From assembly GCA_002696965.1 (NCBI GenBank), contig NZUB01000040.1, positions 1 to 24,348 on the forward strand: DNA of 24,348 nucleotides, in the 5' to 3' direction. How positions within the stretch are numbered: the stretch's first letter is position 1; each line of letters starts with the position of its first letter. The notes below the pieces were generated by a model. That model was not told the origin of the DNA. It saw only the letters and a list, made by a program, of their open reading frames with translations, and searched no databases. This DNA is from Flavobacteriales bacterium. Lineage in GTDB: Bacteria; Bacteroidota; Bacteroidia; Flavobacteriales; TMED113. Below, one piece after another: positions 1-8,619 of the stretch. Made by a program: the position numbers and the translations under genes.

Positions 1-1
1 C

Positions 2-1312
2 AGTCCAAATGGAGTTAATGTATCAGAAAACCATAAAAATATTTTACTATATCAAAATACAGGTACAAATGAAGATGGTGAAACTCAATTTAACTTTGTT
101 GAAAATGATTTTTTAGTTAAAACCATGATTGATGTCGGATCAAATGCTACACCTATTTTTCAAGATTTAAATAACGACGACTTGGAGGATTTAATTATTG
201 CCAACAAAGGTTATTTTGACAATGGAAATTATAACTCTAAGATATCTATTTTTGAAAATATAGGTACAATTGGAAACCCTATTTTTAATTTTGTCACTGA
301 TGATTTTGCTAATTTATCTGATATACTAGGTCTTTCACCAAGTATACAAGCACTACATCCAACATTTGGAGATATAAATAATGATGGAAATATTGATATG
401 ATTATTGGCGATAATAATGGAGAATTATATTTATTTGAAAATGATGGCTCAATATTATCAGACTGGCCAACTTTTTTAGATTATGAGCTATTAAATATAG
501 ATGTGGGGAGTTTTGCAACTCCACAGCTAGTAGACCTTAATAGAGATGGCTTATTAGATTTAGTTATTGGTGAGCGTATGGGAATTGACAATGGTACATA
601 TAATGGTGTGAATTATTATCAAAATATAGGATCCGTAACCAACCCTCAATTTGAGGACTATACTCCTGAATTACCAAGTGGCGATTTTGACAATAATCAA
701 AATGAAATTATCATAAAAAGTCTTGGGGGGATTCATGTAGCTGACCCCATATACCTAACAGCTTACACCGCTCCTCAAATATTTGAATTAGACGATCAAT
801 ATTATTTAGCTGTTGGCACGGAACAAGGTAAAATATATTTATACAATAATATAGAATTTATTGACAATAATAGTTCTAATACTACATTAAACCTAGAAAG
901 TGAATTTAATTTAATTACAGATAATTTATTAAATGAGATAAATTGTATTCATTCAAAAGTTGCAATAACTGACTTAAATAATGACGAATTACCAGACATT
1001 ATTAGAGGTAATGCAAGTGGTGGGGTGGAGTTATTTCTTGCTAATAACTTTAATGTCTCTACATCAAATATCGATTTGGAAAACATCAAAATATTTCCAA
1101 ACCCAAATAATGGAATGTTTAGCATCCAGTTTCCATTTAACTACAATGGAACATTAACAATATACTCTAACCTTGGTCACAAGGTATTAAAGAAAAATAT
1201 CACATCTACACATGAAATAATAGATGTTTCAAATATTAAATCAGGATTCTATATTATCTCAATAAGAACTAAACAACATATTTTGAATAAAAAAATCTTA
1301 ATAAATAATTAA
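2..1312 (+). CDS. FG-GAP/VCBS-repeat secreted protein with T9SS type A sorting domain, 5' truncated
   Basis: The frame is open from base 2 (S-P-N-G-V-N...), so the gene starts before the window; the first ATG, at 125, is internal. At least four FG-GAP/VCBS-like blades are visible, each with an acidic Ca2+-loop-like motif followed by a hydrophobic strand: DLNNDDLEDLIIANKG, DINNDGNIDMIIGDNNG, DLNRDGLLDLVIGE and DLNNDELPDIIRGNASGG. The last ~75 residues, beginning IKIFPNPNNGMFSI and ending KILINN, match the Por-secretion (T9SS type A) C-terminal signal, with its PNPNNG turn and final lysine-containing strand. The inferred role is a secreted or surface-anchored beta-propeller protein; its ligand is unknown. 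Its stop codon shares a TTAA with the stop of the convergent mdh (4-nt overlap). The family call is firm, the biological function is not known. Confidence 0.85.
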   Translation, partial: SPNGVNVSENHKNILLYQNTGTNEDGETQFNFVENDFLVKTMIDVGSNATPIFQDLNNDDLEDLIIANKGYFDNGNYNSKISIFENIGTIGNPIFNFVTDDFANLSDILGLSPSIQALHPTFGDINNDGNIDMIIGDNNGELYLFENDGSILSDWPTFLDYELLNIDVGSFATPQLVDLNRDGLLDLVIGERMGIDNGTYNGVNYYQNIGSVTNPQFEDYTPELPSGDFDNNQNEIIIKSLGGIHVADPIYLTAYTAPQIFELDDQYYLAVGTEQGKIYLYNNIEFIDNNSSNTTLNLESEFNLITDNLLNEINCIHSKVAITDLNNDELPDIIRGNASGGVELFLANNFNVSTSNIDLENIKIFPNPNNGMFSIQFPFNYNGTLTIYSNLGHKVLKKNITSTHEIIDVSNIKSGFYIISIRTKQHILNKKILINN

Positions 1313-2247
1313 AAAAGCTTCATGTCGCTCAATATTTTATTAGTTTTTTGTACAGACTCTGCTGATTGAATTAATTGATCTTGTTCTTCTTTACTTAATT
1401 TAATGTCAATTATTTTTTCAATTCCTCTTTTGCCTAAGACAACTGGAACACCTATTGCTAAGTCTGATAAACCATACTCACCATCTAAAAAAACTGAACA
1501 GGGAAACATCTTATTCTGATCACAAGCAATGGATTGAACTAATGATGCAACAGCAGCACCTGGAGCATACCATGCAGAAGTACCTAGCATTTTAGTTAAT
1601 GTAGCACCTCCTACTTTTGTATCTTGTTTAACTTTATTTAATCTTTCTGATGATAAAAAATTAGCGACACTCAAACTATTACGTGTTGCTAATCTTGTTA
1701 ATGGCACCATACCCTTATCACTATGACCACCTATAACCATGGCAGATACATCAGAGGCAGGACAATTAAGAGCTTCACTTAATCTATATTTAAATCGTGC
1801 ACTATCTAATGCTCCACCCATGCCTATAATTCTATTCTTTGATAAACCAGAGACCTTATAAGCTAAATAAGTCATTGTGTCCATTGGATTACTCACAATA
1901 ATTAAAATCACGTTTGGTGAATACTTTATTAAATTTTCAGAAACCATTTTTACAATTCCAGCATTAATACCAATTAATTCTTCTCTAGTCATACCTGGTT
2001 TTCTTGGAATACCACTAGTAATCACAGCAACATCACTATTGGCAGTTGCTTTATAATCACTTGTAGTGCCAAAAATTCTAGTGTCAAAATTATTTAAAGA
2101 AGCTGTTTGCATTAAATCCATTGCTTTACCTTCTGCAAGGTTTTCTTTAATATCTAATAACACTACTTCGGAAGCAAAGTTTTTAATTGCTATATATTCA
2201 GCGCAGCTTGCTCCAACTGCTCCAGCACCAACTACTGTAATTTTCAT
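1309..2247 (-). CDS. mdh: Malate dehydrogenase (LDH-like type)
   Basis: This 312-aa enzyme interconverts malate and oxaloacetate with NAD+ in the cytoplasmic TCA cycle. The Rossmann fold opens with GAGAVGA (residues 7-13) and D32 ends strand beta-2, the usual NAD-specific acidic residue. The mobile substrate loop SGIPRKPGMTR carries R82 and R88, as in malate rather than lactate dehydrogenases. N120 in VSNPMD, the D148/R151 pair in LDSARF and the catalytic H175 in GGHSD are all present. Length fits the short LDH-like MDH group common in Bacteroidota. ATG start; no closer upstream neighbour on this strand, so it is probably monocistronic with its promoter in the 128-bp divergent gap; I found no convincing promoter there for this strand. 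Its 3' end overlaps the truncated T9SS cargo gene by 4 nt. Confidence 0.95.
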   Translation of the reverse strand: MKITVVGAGAVGASCAEYIAIKNFASEVVLLDIKENLAEGKAMDLMQTASLNNFDTRIFGTTSDYKATANSDVAVITSGIPRKPGMTREELIGINAGIVKMVSENLIKYSPNVILIIVSNPMDTMTYLAYKVSGLSKNRIIGMGGALDSARFKYRLSEALNCPASDVSAMVIGGHSDKGMVPLTRLATRNSLSVANFLSSERLNKVKQDTKVGGATLTKMLGTSAWYAPGAAVASLVQSIACDQNKMFPCSVFLDGEYGLSDLAIGVPVVLGKRGIEKIIDIKLSKEEQDQLIQSAESVQKTNKILSDMKLF

Positions 2248-2308
2248 ATTTTTTGTATTATATTAATTTTATTTAAAAGGCTAAAATATAAATTATTTTC
2301 AATTATAA

Positions 2309-2337
2309 TTGTAAATTGTCATAACGTGGTATGATTG
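2309..2337 (+). promoter_or_regulatory. Possible Bacteroidota promoter for the PKD/T9SS cargo gene
   Basis: TTG at 2309-2311, an 18-nt spacer, then TATGATTG at 2330-2337, which matches the -7 consensus TAnnTTTG at all but one fixed base. It would start transcription around 2343, giving a leader of about 33 nt. The spacer is slightly short and the region is AT-rich, so this is only a candidate. Confidence 0.35.
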
Positions 2338-2375
2338 TTGCATTTTATTTATTATTAAATCTATAAAAGAGAACT

Positions 2376-4853
2376 ATGAAAAAATATATTATCTACCTAA
2401 CATTAACAATAATTTTATACTCTTTTAATTCTGCACATGCACAAGTTATTGCTTCTGATGACATTGTTCTATGTGATGGACAACAGGGTCAAACTGAAGT
2501 AACATTGACAGCAACATCTTTTGCTGTTGATTTAACTGACTCTAATATTTATACAGATGATATTTTTGGAAGTGTAATAAACATGGGATTTGATTTTGTT
2601 TTTTATGGAAACACCTATAATCAAGTGGTATTGGCATCAAATAACTATTTATCATTTAATACAGCAAATGCAGGAGACTATTCTGATTGGACAATTAATG
2701 CAGCTATACCAACAAATTTAGAACCCGAAACACAAAATGCAATTTTATGCCCTTGGCAAGATATTTATCCAGGAGCTAATGGCAATGGAACTATACAATA
2801 TGCAACAACAGGTGAAGCTCCAAATAGAGTCTTTATTGCATCATTTTGCGGAATCCCAATGTTTTCATGTACGGACATATGCTACTCTAGTCAAATAAAA
2901 CTATATGAATCAACAAATATCATTGAAACACATATAGCTCAAAAAGTTTTATGTACAACATGGAATGATGGAGCTGCTATTCATGGGCTTCATAATGAAA
3001 ATGGAACAATTGCTCATGTCGTAACAGGCCTTGATGGTATTGTTCGTAATTACCCCAACCAGTGGACATGTGAAAATGATGGGTGGCGCTTCACGCCAAA
3101 TGGGAGTGATGACTATATAATTGAAAATATTGAATTTGCCCCTGCAGTTTCTGGAACAGATATTATTTGGCAAGATCAGTTTGGTAATCAAATTGGAATA
3201 GGGGGTGAAATTTTAGTTATCCCAGGGGGTGATGTCACTTATACTGCTGGAGCTTCTCTATGTGGAGATGCGGGTGACTGGTGTGGTTTTGAAGGTGGTA
3301 TTGAGGGTGATGATGTTAGTATTACATTTGAAGAACTTACATTTAATGGTGAAGAAAGTGATGCTTTTTGTTATCAATCTAATAACGGAACTATAGAATT
3401 AAATTCTCCAAACGCTGGTGATTGGACATTTAATTTATATGATGAAAATATGACTCTTATACAATCTGAACAAACAAATCAAACATTTACATTTGAATCC
3501 TTATCTGCAGGAATTTATTTTGTTAATATGACTGATTTAGAAAGTGAATGTATAAGTGATGAAATTTTATTTGAAATAATAGAGCCTAGCGAAGTAAGCT
3601 CGTTACACACTATAAATGATGTTTTATGTTTTGAAGGTTCAGATGGTTCAATAACAATAGAAATTAATGGCGGAACACCGCCATATGCCACCTTTATAGG
3701 AAATGACACTAATCCCAATATTGCTACGCAAATAGGCAGTTCTATAATTTTTGATAATTTAAATGCAGGTAATTATTATTATACAGTAATTGATAATAAC
3801 GGATGTTTAGTGAATGGCGACGAAGTTTTTTTCTTAATAAATGAAGCAACCGAATTAACAGTTAATTTAGATGATAATGATGGTGTTAGCTGTGACAATG
3901 CACAAGATGGTTTTATTAATATTTCGGTAAATGGGGGAACTCCAAACTACACATATTCATGGTTTAATGATGATGGATTTTTTTCAAGTGATGAAGATAT
4001 TAGTCAGATTGCAGGAGGCACTTACACAGTAAATGTAATAGATCAAAATTTTTGCGAGACAAGCTTATCTATTGAAATAGGGGAAAATGAAGCTATGATT
4101 ATTGAAACAACTATCGATGAATGTGTAAATAATAATGGTATGATCACCGTTAATGCTTTTGGGGGACAACCAGATTATTTATTTGAATTAATATCTGAAA
4201 ATGGAATTAGCCAATCAAATACTAATGGAATTTTTAATCAAGTAGAAAGTGGCAATTATGTAATTATTGCTTATGATGCCTTAAATTGTGACGTACAAGA
4301 GTCAGTCACAATAAATTCAGCTCCACAGGCTGATTTTACTCTCGATGAATATGAATTCTCTCTATCTAATGACCCTGTGTTATTCACTGATTTATCTAAT
4401 GATGATGACATAGTATCATGGTACTGGAATTTTGGTGATGGTAATAATTCAAATGAACAAAACCCATCACATCTATATACAGAGCCTGGTATTTACTTCG
4501 TAACTCTTACTGTAAATGATACTTTTAATTGTGAAGACCAAATCACACAAGAGATAAGAGTTGAACAAGATTTTTACTCATATACACCTACTATTTTTAC
4601 TCCTAATAATGATGGAACAAATGATACATTTGCCCCATCATTATTAAATATCAACACAGATACATATACATTAACAATATTTGATCGTTGGGGAAATGAA
4701 ATTTTTGAAACTAGTGACTACAACCAAGAATGGGATGGAAAACAAAAAAACGGATTATTATTACCATCAGATGTATATAGCTATAAAGTAACATACCAAA
4801 CAAAACTAGGGGTAAAAAAAGAAGAAAAAGGTAGAATAATAATGGCAAAATAA
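2376..4853 (+). CDS. PKD- and SprB-repeat surface protein with gliding-motility (T9SS type B) C-terminal domain
   Basis: An 825-aa secreted protein. Residues 1-23 are a Sec signal peptide (KK, hydrophobic core, ending SAHAQ). Residues ~24-245 form an N-terminal domain with paired cysteines and the motifs ILCPWQDIYPG and AIHGLHNENGT, ending GWRFTPNG; I recall similar domains in other Bacteroidota T9SS cargo but know no function. Residues ~325-648 contain about four SprB-like repeats, each with a DGxI..INGGTPPY-type strand, an AGxY.V strand and a conserved Cys. A PKD domain (about 650-733) has WNFGDGNNS and HLYTEPGIYFVTLTV. Residues 735-825 are the CHU_C type B sorting domain (FTPNNDGTNDTF, IFDRWGNEIF, WDGK). 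It is probably exported by T9SS and attached to the surface as an adhesin or matrix protein. ATG start preceded by AAAAGAGAACT. Confidence 0.9.
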   Translation: MKKYIIYLTLTIILYSFNSAHAQVIASDDIVLCDGQQGQTEVTLTATSFAVDLTDSNIYTDDIFGSVINMGFDFVFYGNTYNQVVLASNNYLSFNTANAGDYSDWTINAAIPTNLEPETQNAILCPWQDIYPGANGNGTIQYATTGEAPNRVFIASFCGIPMFSCTDICYSSQIKLYESTNIIETHIAQKVLCTTWNDGAAIHGLHNENGTIAHVVTGLDGIVRNYPNQWTCENDGWRFTPNGSDDYIIENIEFAPAVSGTDIIWQDQFGNQIGIGGEILVIPGGDVTYTAGASLCGDAGDWCGFEGGIEGDDVSITFEELTFNGEESDAFCYQSNNGTIELNSPNAGDWTFNLYDENMTLIQSEQTNQTFTFESLSAGIYFVNMTDLESECISDEILFEIIEPSEVSSLHTINDVLCFEGSDGSITIEINGGTPPYATFIGNDTNPNIATQIGSSIIFDNLNAGNYYYTVIDNNGCLVNGDEVFFLINEATELTVNLDDNDGVSCDNAQDGFINISVNGGTPNYTYSWFNDDGFFSSDEDISQIAGGTYTVNVIDQNFCETSLSIEIGENEAMIIETTIDECVNNNGMITVNAFGGQPDYLFELISENGISQSNTNGIFNQVESGNYVIIAYDALNCDVQESVTINSAPQADFTLDEYEFSLSNDPVLFTDLSNDDDIVSWYWNFGDGNNSNEQNPSHLYTEPGIYFVTLTVNDTFNCEDQITQEIRVEQDFYSYTPTIFTPNNDGTNDTFAPSLLNINTDTYTLTIFDRWGNEIFETSDYNQEWDGKQKNGLLLPSDVYSYKVTYQTKLGVKKEEKGRIIMAK

Positions 4854-4872
4854 TAGTATTCCTAGACTGCTT

Positions 4873-6840
4873 TTAAACATCTATCTTTGCATATTTTGCA
4901 TTCTCTTCTATAAATGCACGTCTTGGAGGAACATCATCACCCATTAGCATAGAAAACACTCTGTCTGCCTCCGCGGCATTTTGAATAGTTACTTGACGTA
5001 AAGTTCTATATTCTGGATTCATGGTGGTCTCCCATAACTGAGAAGCATTCATTTCTCCTAAACCTTTGTAACGCTGAATATTAACTTTAACATCTTTACC
5101 TGCTTTAAACTCTTCTACGACACTATCTCTTTCTACGTCATCCCAACAATAACGCTGGTTCGAACCCTTTTTTACTAGATATAAAGGAGGTGTAGCAATA
5201 TATACATAACCAGATTCAACAAGTTCTTTCATATATCTAAAGAAAAATGTTAATATAAGCGTTGCAATGTGACTACCATCAACGTCAGCATCACACATAA
5301 CAACAATTTTATGATATCTTAATTTATCAAGGTTCAATGCTCTATCATCATCTTCAGTTCCAACAGAAACACCTAAAGCTGTAAACATATTTTTGATTTC
5401 TTCATTTTCAAAAACTCTATAAGGCATAGCTTTTTCTACATTTAATATTTTTCCTCGTAGTGGTAAAATGGCTTGAAAAGCTCTATCTCGACCTTGCTTA
5501 GCTGTTCCCCCAGCTGAATCCCCCTCAACTAAAAATATTTCACAAAGCTCTGGATCTTTCTCAGAACAATCTGAAAGCTTGCCTGGGAGCCCTGTTGAAG
5601 ACATGACTGTTTTTCTTTGCACCATCTCTCGAGCCTTAGTAGCAGCGTTTCTTGCTGTTGCAGCTAAAATTACCTTCTGAACAATCCTTTTTGCTTGTTC
5701 AGGATTTTCCTCCAAGTAAAAGTTAAGCATGTCACTAACCGATTGTGAAACAGCTGTAGTAACCTCTTTATTTCCTAATTTTGTTTTAGTTTGCCCCTCA
5801 AACTGTGGCTCCATCACTTTGACTGAAATAATAGCTGTTAAACCCTCTCTAAAATCATCACCAGAAATCTCAAATTTTACTTTTTTAAGTAACCCTGAAT
5901 CTTCTGCATATTTTTTAAGAGTACGGGTAAGCCCCCTTTTAAAACCTGAAAGATGTGTTCCTCCTTCATGTGTATTAATATTATTCACATAAGAAAAAAC
6001 ATTCTCAGTATAAGAAGTATTGTAAACCATTGCAACCTCTACTGGAATTCCATCTTTTTCACCATCTATATAAATCACATTAGACAATATTGAATCTCTT
6101 GTCTCATCTAAAAATTCCACAAATTCTTTTAATCCTCTTTCCGAATAAAATTTTTGCTTTATAAATTCACCATCATCATTTTTCCTTCTTTTGTCTGTAA
6201 TTGATAAGTGAATACCCTTATTCAAAAAGGCCAACTCTCTTAAACGAGCAACTAAAATATCATAATGGTAAACTGTTTCCTCAAAAATCGAAGAATCTGG
6301 TTTAAAGGTGACAAAAGTCCCTGTTTTGTCCGTTTTTCCTATTTCACGAACATCATATTGTGGAACTCCAATTTTATATTCTTGTTCGAAAATTTTCCCA
6401 TCTCGGTGAACCTCTACTCTTAGATTAGAAGAAAGGGCATTAACACATGACACACCCACTCCATGTAAACCTCCCGATACTTTATAGGAATCCTTATTAA
6501 ATTTACCACCAGCATGAAGAACCGTCATTACAACCTCCAAAGCTGATCTTCCTTCTTTTTCATGCATTCCAGTTGGAATCCCCCTACCATTATCAGATAC
6601 TGTAATTGAATTGTTTTCATTAATAAAACAATCTATATGAGTACAGTGTCCTGCTAAGGCTTCGTCAATAGAATTATCTACTACTTCATAAACTAAATGA
6701 TGTAATCCCTTTTGACCTACATCCCCAATATACATAGCCGGTCTTTTCCTTACCGCCTCTAAACCTTCTAATACTTGAATACTACCAGCTGAGTATTGAT
6801 TTTGATTGTCTAAATCCATATTTTGATTGTCTAAATCCAT
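4873..6840 (-). CDS. gyrB: DNA gyrase subunit B
   Basis: The 655-aa ATPase subunit of DNA gyrase, partner of GyrA in negative supercoiling. GHKL ATPase: DNSIDEA (55-61, containing the catalytic Glu position near 52-60), DNGRGIP (83-89) and GGLHGVG (123-129); transducer QTKTKLG (350-356) carries the ATP-sensing lysine. TOPRIM: EGDSAGG (439-445) and DADVDGSH (517-524). The GyrB tail QRYKGLGEMNASQLWETTMNP is followed by the usual Bacteroidota ending NAKYAKIDV. No GyrB-specific 170-residue insert of the E. coli type. QGRDRAFQAILPLRGK favours GyrB over ParE. The first 14 residues are MDLDNQN repeated twice, made by a perfect 21-bp duplication, so starts at 6840 and 6819 are equally good by sequence; 6819 is probably ancestral. 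It lies downstream of the TPR/barrel pair but with an 81-nt gap that could hold its own promoter. Confidence 0.97.
   Translation of the reverse strand: MDLDNQNMDLDNQNQYSAGSIQVLEGLEAVRKRPAMYIGDVGQKGLHHLVYEVVDNSIDEALAGHCTHIDCFINENNSITVSDNGRGIPTGMHEKEGRSALEVVMTVLHAGGKFNKDSYKVSGGLHGVGVSCVNALSSNLRVEVHRDGKIFEQEYKIGVPQYDVREIGKTDKTGTFVTFKPDSSIFEETVYHYDILVARLRELAFLNKGIHLSITDKRRKNDDGEFIKQKFYSERGLKEFVEFLDETRDSILSNVIYIDGEKDGIPVEVAMVYNTSYTENVFSYVNNINTHEGGTHLSGFKRGLTRTLKKYAEDSGLLKKVKFEISGDDFREGLTAIISVKVMEPQFEGQTKTKLGNKEVTTAVSQSVSDMLNFYLEENPEQAKRIVQKVILAATARNAATKAREMVQRKTVMSSTGLPGKLSDCSEKDPELCEIFLVEGDSAGGTAKQGRDRAFQAILPLRGKILNVEKAMPYRVFENEEIKNMFTALGVSVGTEDDDRALNLDKLRYHKIVVMCDADVDGSHIATLILTFFFRYMKELVESGYVYIATPPLYLVKKGSNQRYCWDDVERDSVVEEFKAGKDVKVNIQRYKGLGEMNASQLWETTMNPEYRTLRQVTIQNAAEADRVFSMLMGDDVPPRRAFIEENAKYAKIDV
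6799..6840 (-). repeat. gyrB: Perfect 21-bp tandem duplication containing the gyrB start codon
   Basis: Two identical 21-bp units (6799-6819 and 6820-6840) each encode MDLDNQN in frame, so the gene carries two in-frame ATGs 21 nt apart in identical downstream context. The duplication continues for about 4-5 bases into 6841-6845, which suggests slippage or template switching. Confidence 0.97.
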
Positions 6841-6921
6841 ATTTTATATGATATATCTACAGTATATAAATATACTAAATATATACCGTTTTTTTTATAA
6901 AAAAATAGATAATTTTAATAA
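6841..6921. repeat. AT-only-like spacer with palindromes upstream of gyrB
   Basis: This gap lies between the beta-barrel stop codon and gyrB. It contains an inverted repeat AGTATAT-AA-ATATACT (6861-6876), an overlapping wider pair GTATATA/TATATAC (6862-6868 and 6880-6886), and a perfect 16-bp palindrome T7-AT-A7 (6890-6905). These could be an operator, a weak terminator for the upstream pair, or only low-complexity sequence. On the minus strand TATATTTA is one base short of a -7 consensus but no -33 element is placed correctly. Confidence 0.4.
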
Positions 6922-8619
6922 TTAAAATCTATAAGAAAAACCTACACGCAATTTAAAACCATCATTATCATAATACCCATCAAAATGACTGTATCTTTGA
7001 TTAAATAAGTTGAGTATTTTCAAAGAAAATATCTTATTTTTAAACATATATCTCAAACTAAGATTTGCACTAAAGTAAGATGGTAAAACTACATATGATA
7101 TATTATCATCAGTAGCAGATAATCTTAGTGCATCTTTATCACCCATATAATAACAATCTGCTAATAAATTAAGATCATTTAAAATCTTAATATTAATCGT
7201 AGTATTGATTTTATTTGAAATAAACGACTGGTTCAAATGTTCATTTGACTTGATAGAGTTTAAGTACAACGAGAAAATAACTTCATATGTCGATCTTGCC
7301 CAGCTCAATGAAGAAACAATATCAAAGCCCTGAAAATCAGATAAATACACACCTGTGGGATTCATCATTCTCAAATCATATAAATCATACAAAAATGGTA
7401 CTGCACGGTCCTGTATATGATTATAATTAATAAGGTTGAAAAATGACAAATTCTGAGTCAATAAGTGTCTATATGAAAAACTAGTTTTTAAATCTTGGGA
7501 AAAGAAATTTCTAAAATAGGGATCAACAAAAGGAATAGTCTCAAACAAATCATTAAAAGGATGGTATTTTAATTTCTTATTAAATTCAAACTCTATACTT
7601 TTTAAATCACCTATTTTTTTAAATAATTTTAAAGCCGGTAACAATATAAAATTAGAACTTCCATCACTTGACAATTGACCATATGATATATTAAAACCAA
7701 CATGATAATCAAAAGTCTTGTTACCACTTAACAAGAAATTAGAGCTTACTAATATATCTCCAAATGAACTTAGATCAACAGAATTACCTATGTAAGAACT
7801 AACGCTAGTATGTAGCGGAGTACTCAACTGCAATGAATTATCAACACTTGATTTAAATAATTGGCCAGAAAAATTAAAAGAATACTTTTTTAATGACCTT
7901 GTAGTCTGTAGGTTAATACGAGATAATAAAGAAATTTCAGTTCTATTGTAATTGTTTAGAAAATAATTAAATCTCAAATCTGCTGACTGAAAAAAACTAT
8001 TAGCAGTATTTTGATTTAAACTAGTATTAAAAGTAATATTACTACCTTTATAGTCGGCAATATCTGACATATTAACATTTTCTAACCCACCCCAATACAA
8101 ACCTGACAAACTATTGATTTGAAAATCCGTCTTTAATATTTTGTTCTTTAAAAATCTAGTAGTATATAATTGAATTTGCCTAAAAAAATCACCATTATTT
8201 TTTTTGTAATATGGACTTTTTAAACTATAATCTTCCGTAGATAACTGTAAATTAAAACCTGAATTATGACGGACTGATAATCCATTATTATAGTGTAATT
8301 TTGTTTGGAAAAAACTATGAGAACCAATTTCAAGAGAAGCGGAATTTTCAAAATAAATATTTGATTGATGTAATTGAAATTTAGAAGGATGTTCAAAATT
8401 AATTAATTCTCTCAATAATATATTTCTAGTTAGTATAGGTTTATTGGAAATAATTTTTTCTTGTAATGTGTCATTATAAATAGGTTGATTGTTAATTTTA
8501 ATACTATTAGCAATAACTGGAGAGTAGTCTTTAAACACATCAATAATTTCAAACCTAAGTTTCTCTTCTTGAGAAAATAGCATAAAAGGAAATAATAATA
8601 TTATATAGATTTTTTTCAT
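6922..8619 (-). CDS. Outer-membrane beta-barrel protein, TonB-receptor-related, paired with TPR protein
   Basis: A 565-aa protein with a signal peptide (MKKIYIILLFPFMLFSQ). After a short N-terminal segment with the motif VFKDYSPVIANSIKI (about residues 28-42), the rest from about residue 90 is alternating amphipathic strands rich in Tyr, Phe, Asn and Ser, ending LRVGFSYRF with the C-terminal Phe typical of outer-membrane barrels. It resembles proteins annotated as TonB-dependent receptors in Flavobacteriia, but it is too short for a full plug plus 22-strand barrel and no plug domain or clear TonB box is visible, so a porin-like channel or assembly factor is equally possible. Its ATG overlaps the stop of the upstream TPR gene (ATGA), implying coupled translation and a shared complex. 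Substrate unknown; the barrel call is secure, the specific function is not. Confidence 0.75.
   Translation of the reverse strand: MKKIYIILLFPFMLFSQEEKLRFEIIDVFKDYSPVIANSIKINNQPIYNDTLQEKIISNKPILTRNILLRELINFEHPSKFQLHQSNIYFENSASLEIGSHSFFQTKLHYNNGLSVRHNSGFNLQLSTEDYSLKSPYYKKNNGDFFRQIQLYTTRFLKNKILKTDFQINSLSGLYWGGLENVNMSDIADYKGSNITFNTSLNQNTANSFFQSADLRFNYFLNNYNRTEISLLSRINLQTTRSLKKYSFNFSGQLFKSSVDNSLQLSTPLHTSVSSYIGNSVDLSSFGDILVSSNFLLSGNKTFDYHVGFNISYGQLSSDGSSNFILLPALKLFKKIGDLKSIEFEFNKKLKYHPFNDLFETIPFVDPYFRNFFSQDLKTSFSYRHLLTQNLSFFNLINYNHIQDRAVPFLYDLYDLRMMNPTGVYLSDFQGFDIVSSLSWARSTYEVIFSLYLNSIKSNEHLNQSFISNKINTTINIKILNDLNLLADCYYMGDKDALRLSATDDNISYVVLPSYFSANLSLRYMFKNKIFSLKILNLFNQRYSHFDGYYDNDGFKLRVGFSYRF

Noticed and set aside
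4882..4889. TATCTTTG, a perfect -7 consensus on the plus strand
   Set aside because: It lies inside the gyrB 3' end (antisense of the AKIDV codons), has no TTG/TTTG at the right upstream distance and no plus-strand gene follows.
5729..5992. 87-codon plus-strand ORF inside gyrB, and similar ORFs inside mdh, the PKD gene, the TPR gene, murB, nqrF and nqrC
   Set aside because: All lie fully within well-supported genes on the opposite strand or another frame and encode no recognisable protein.
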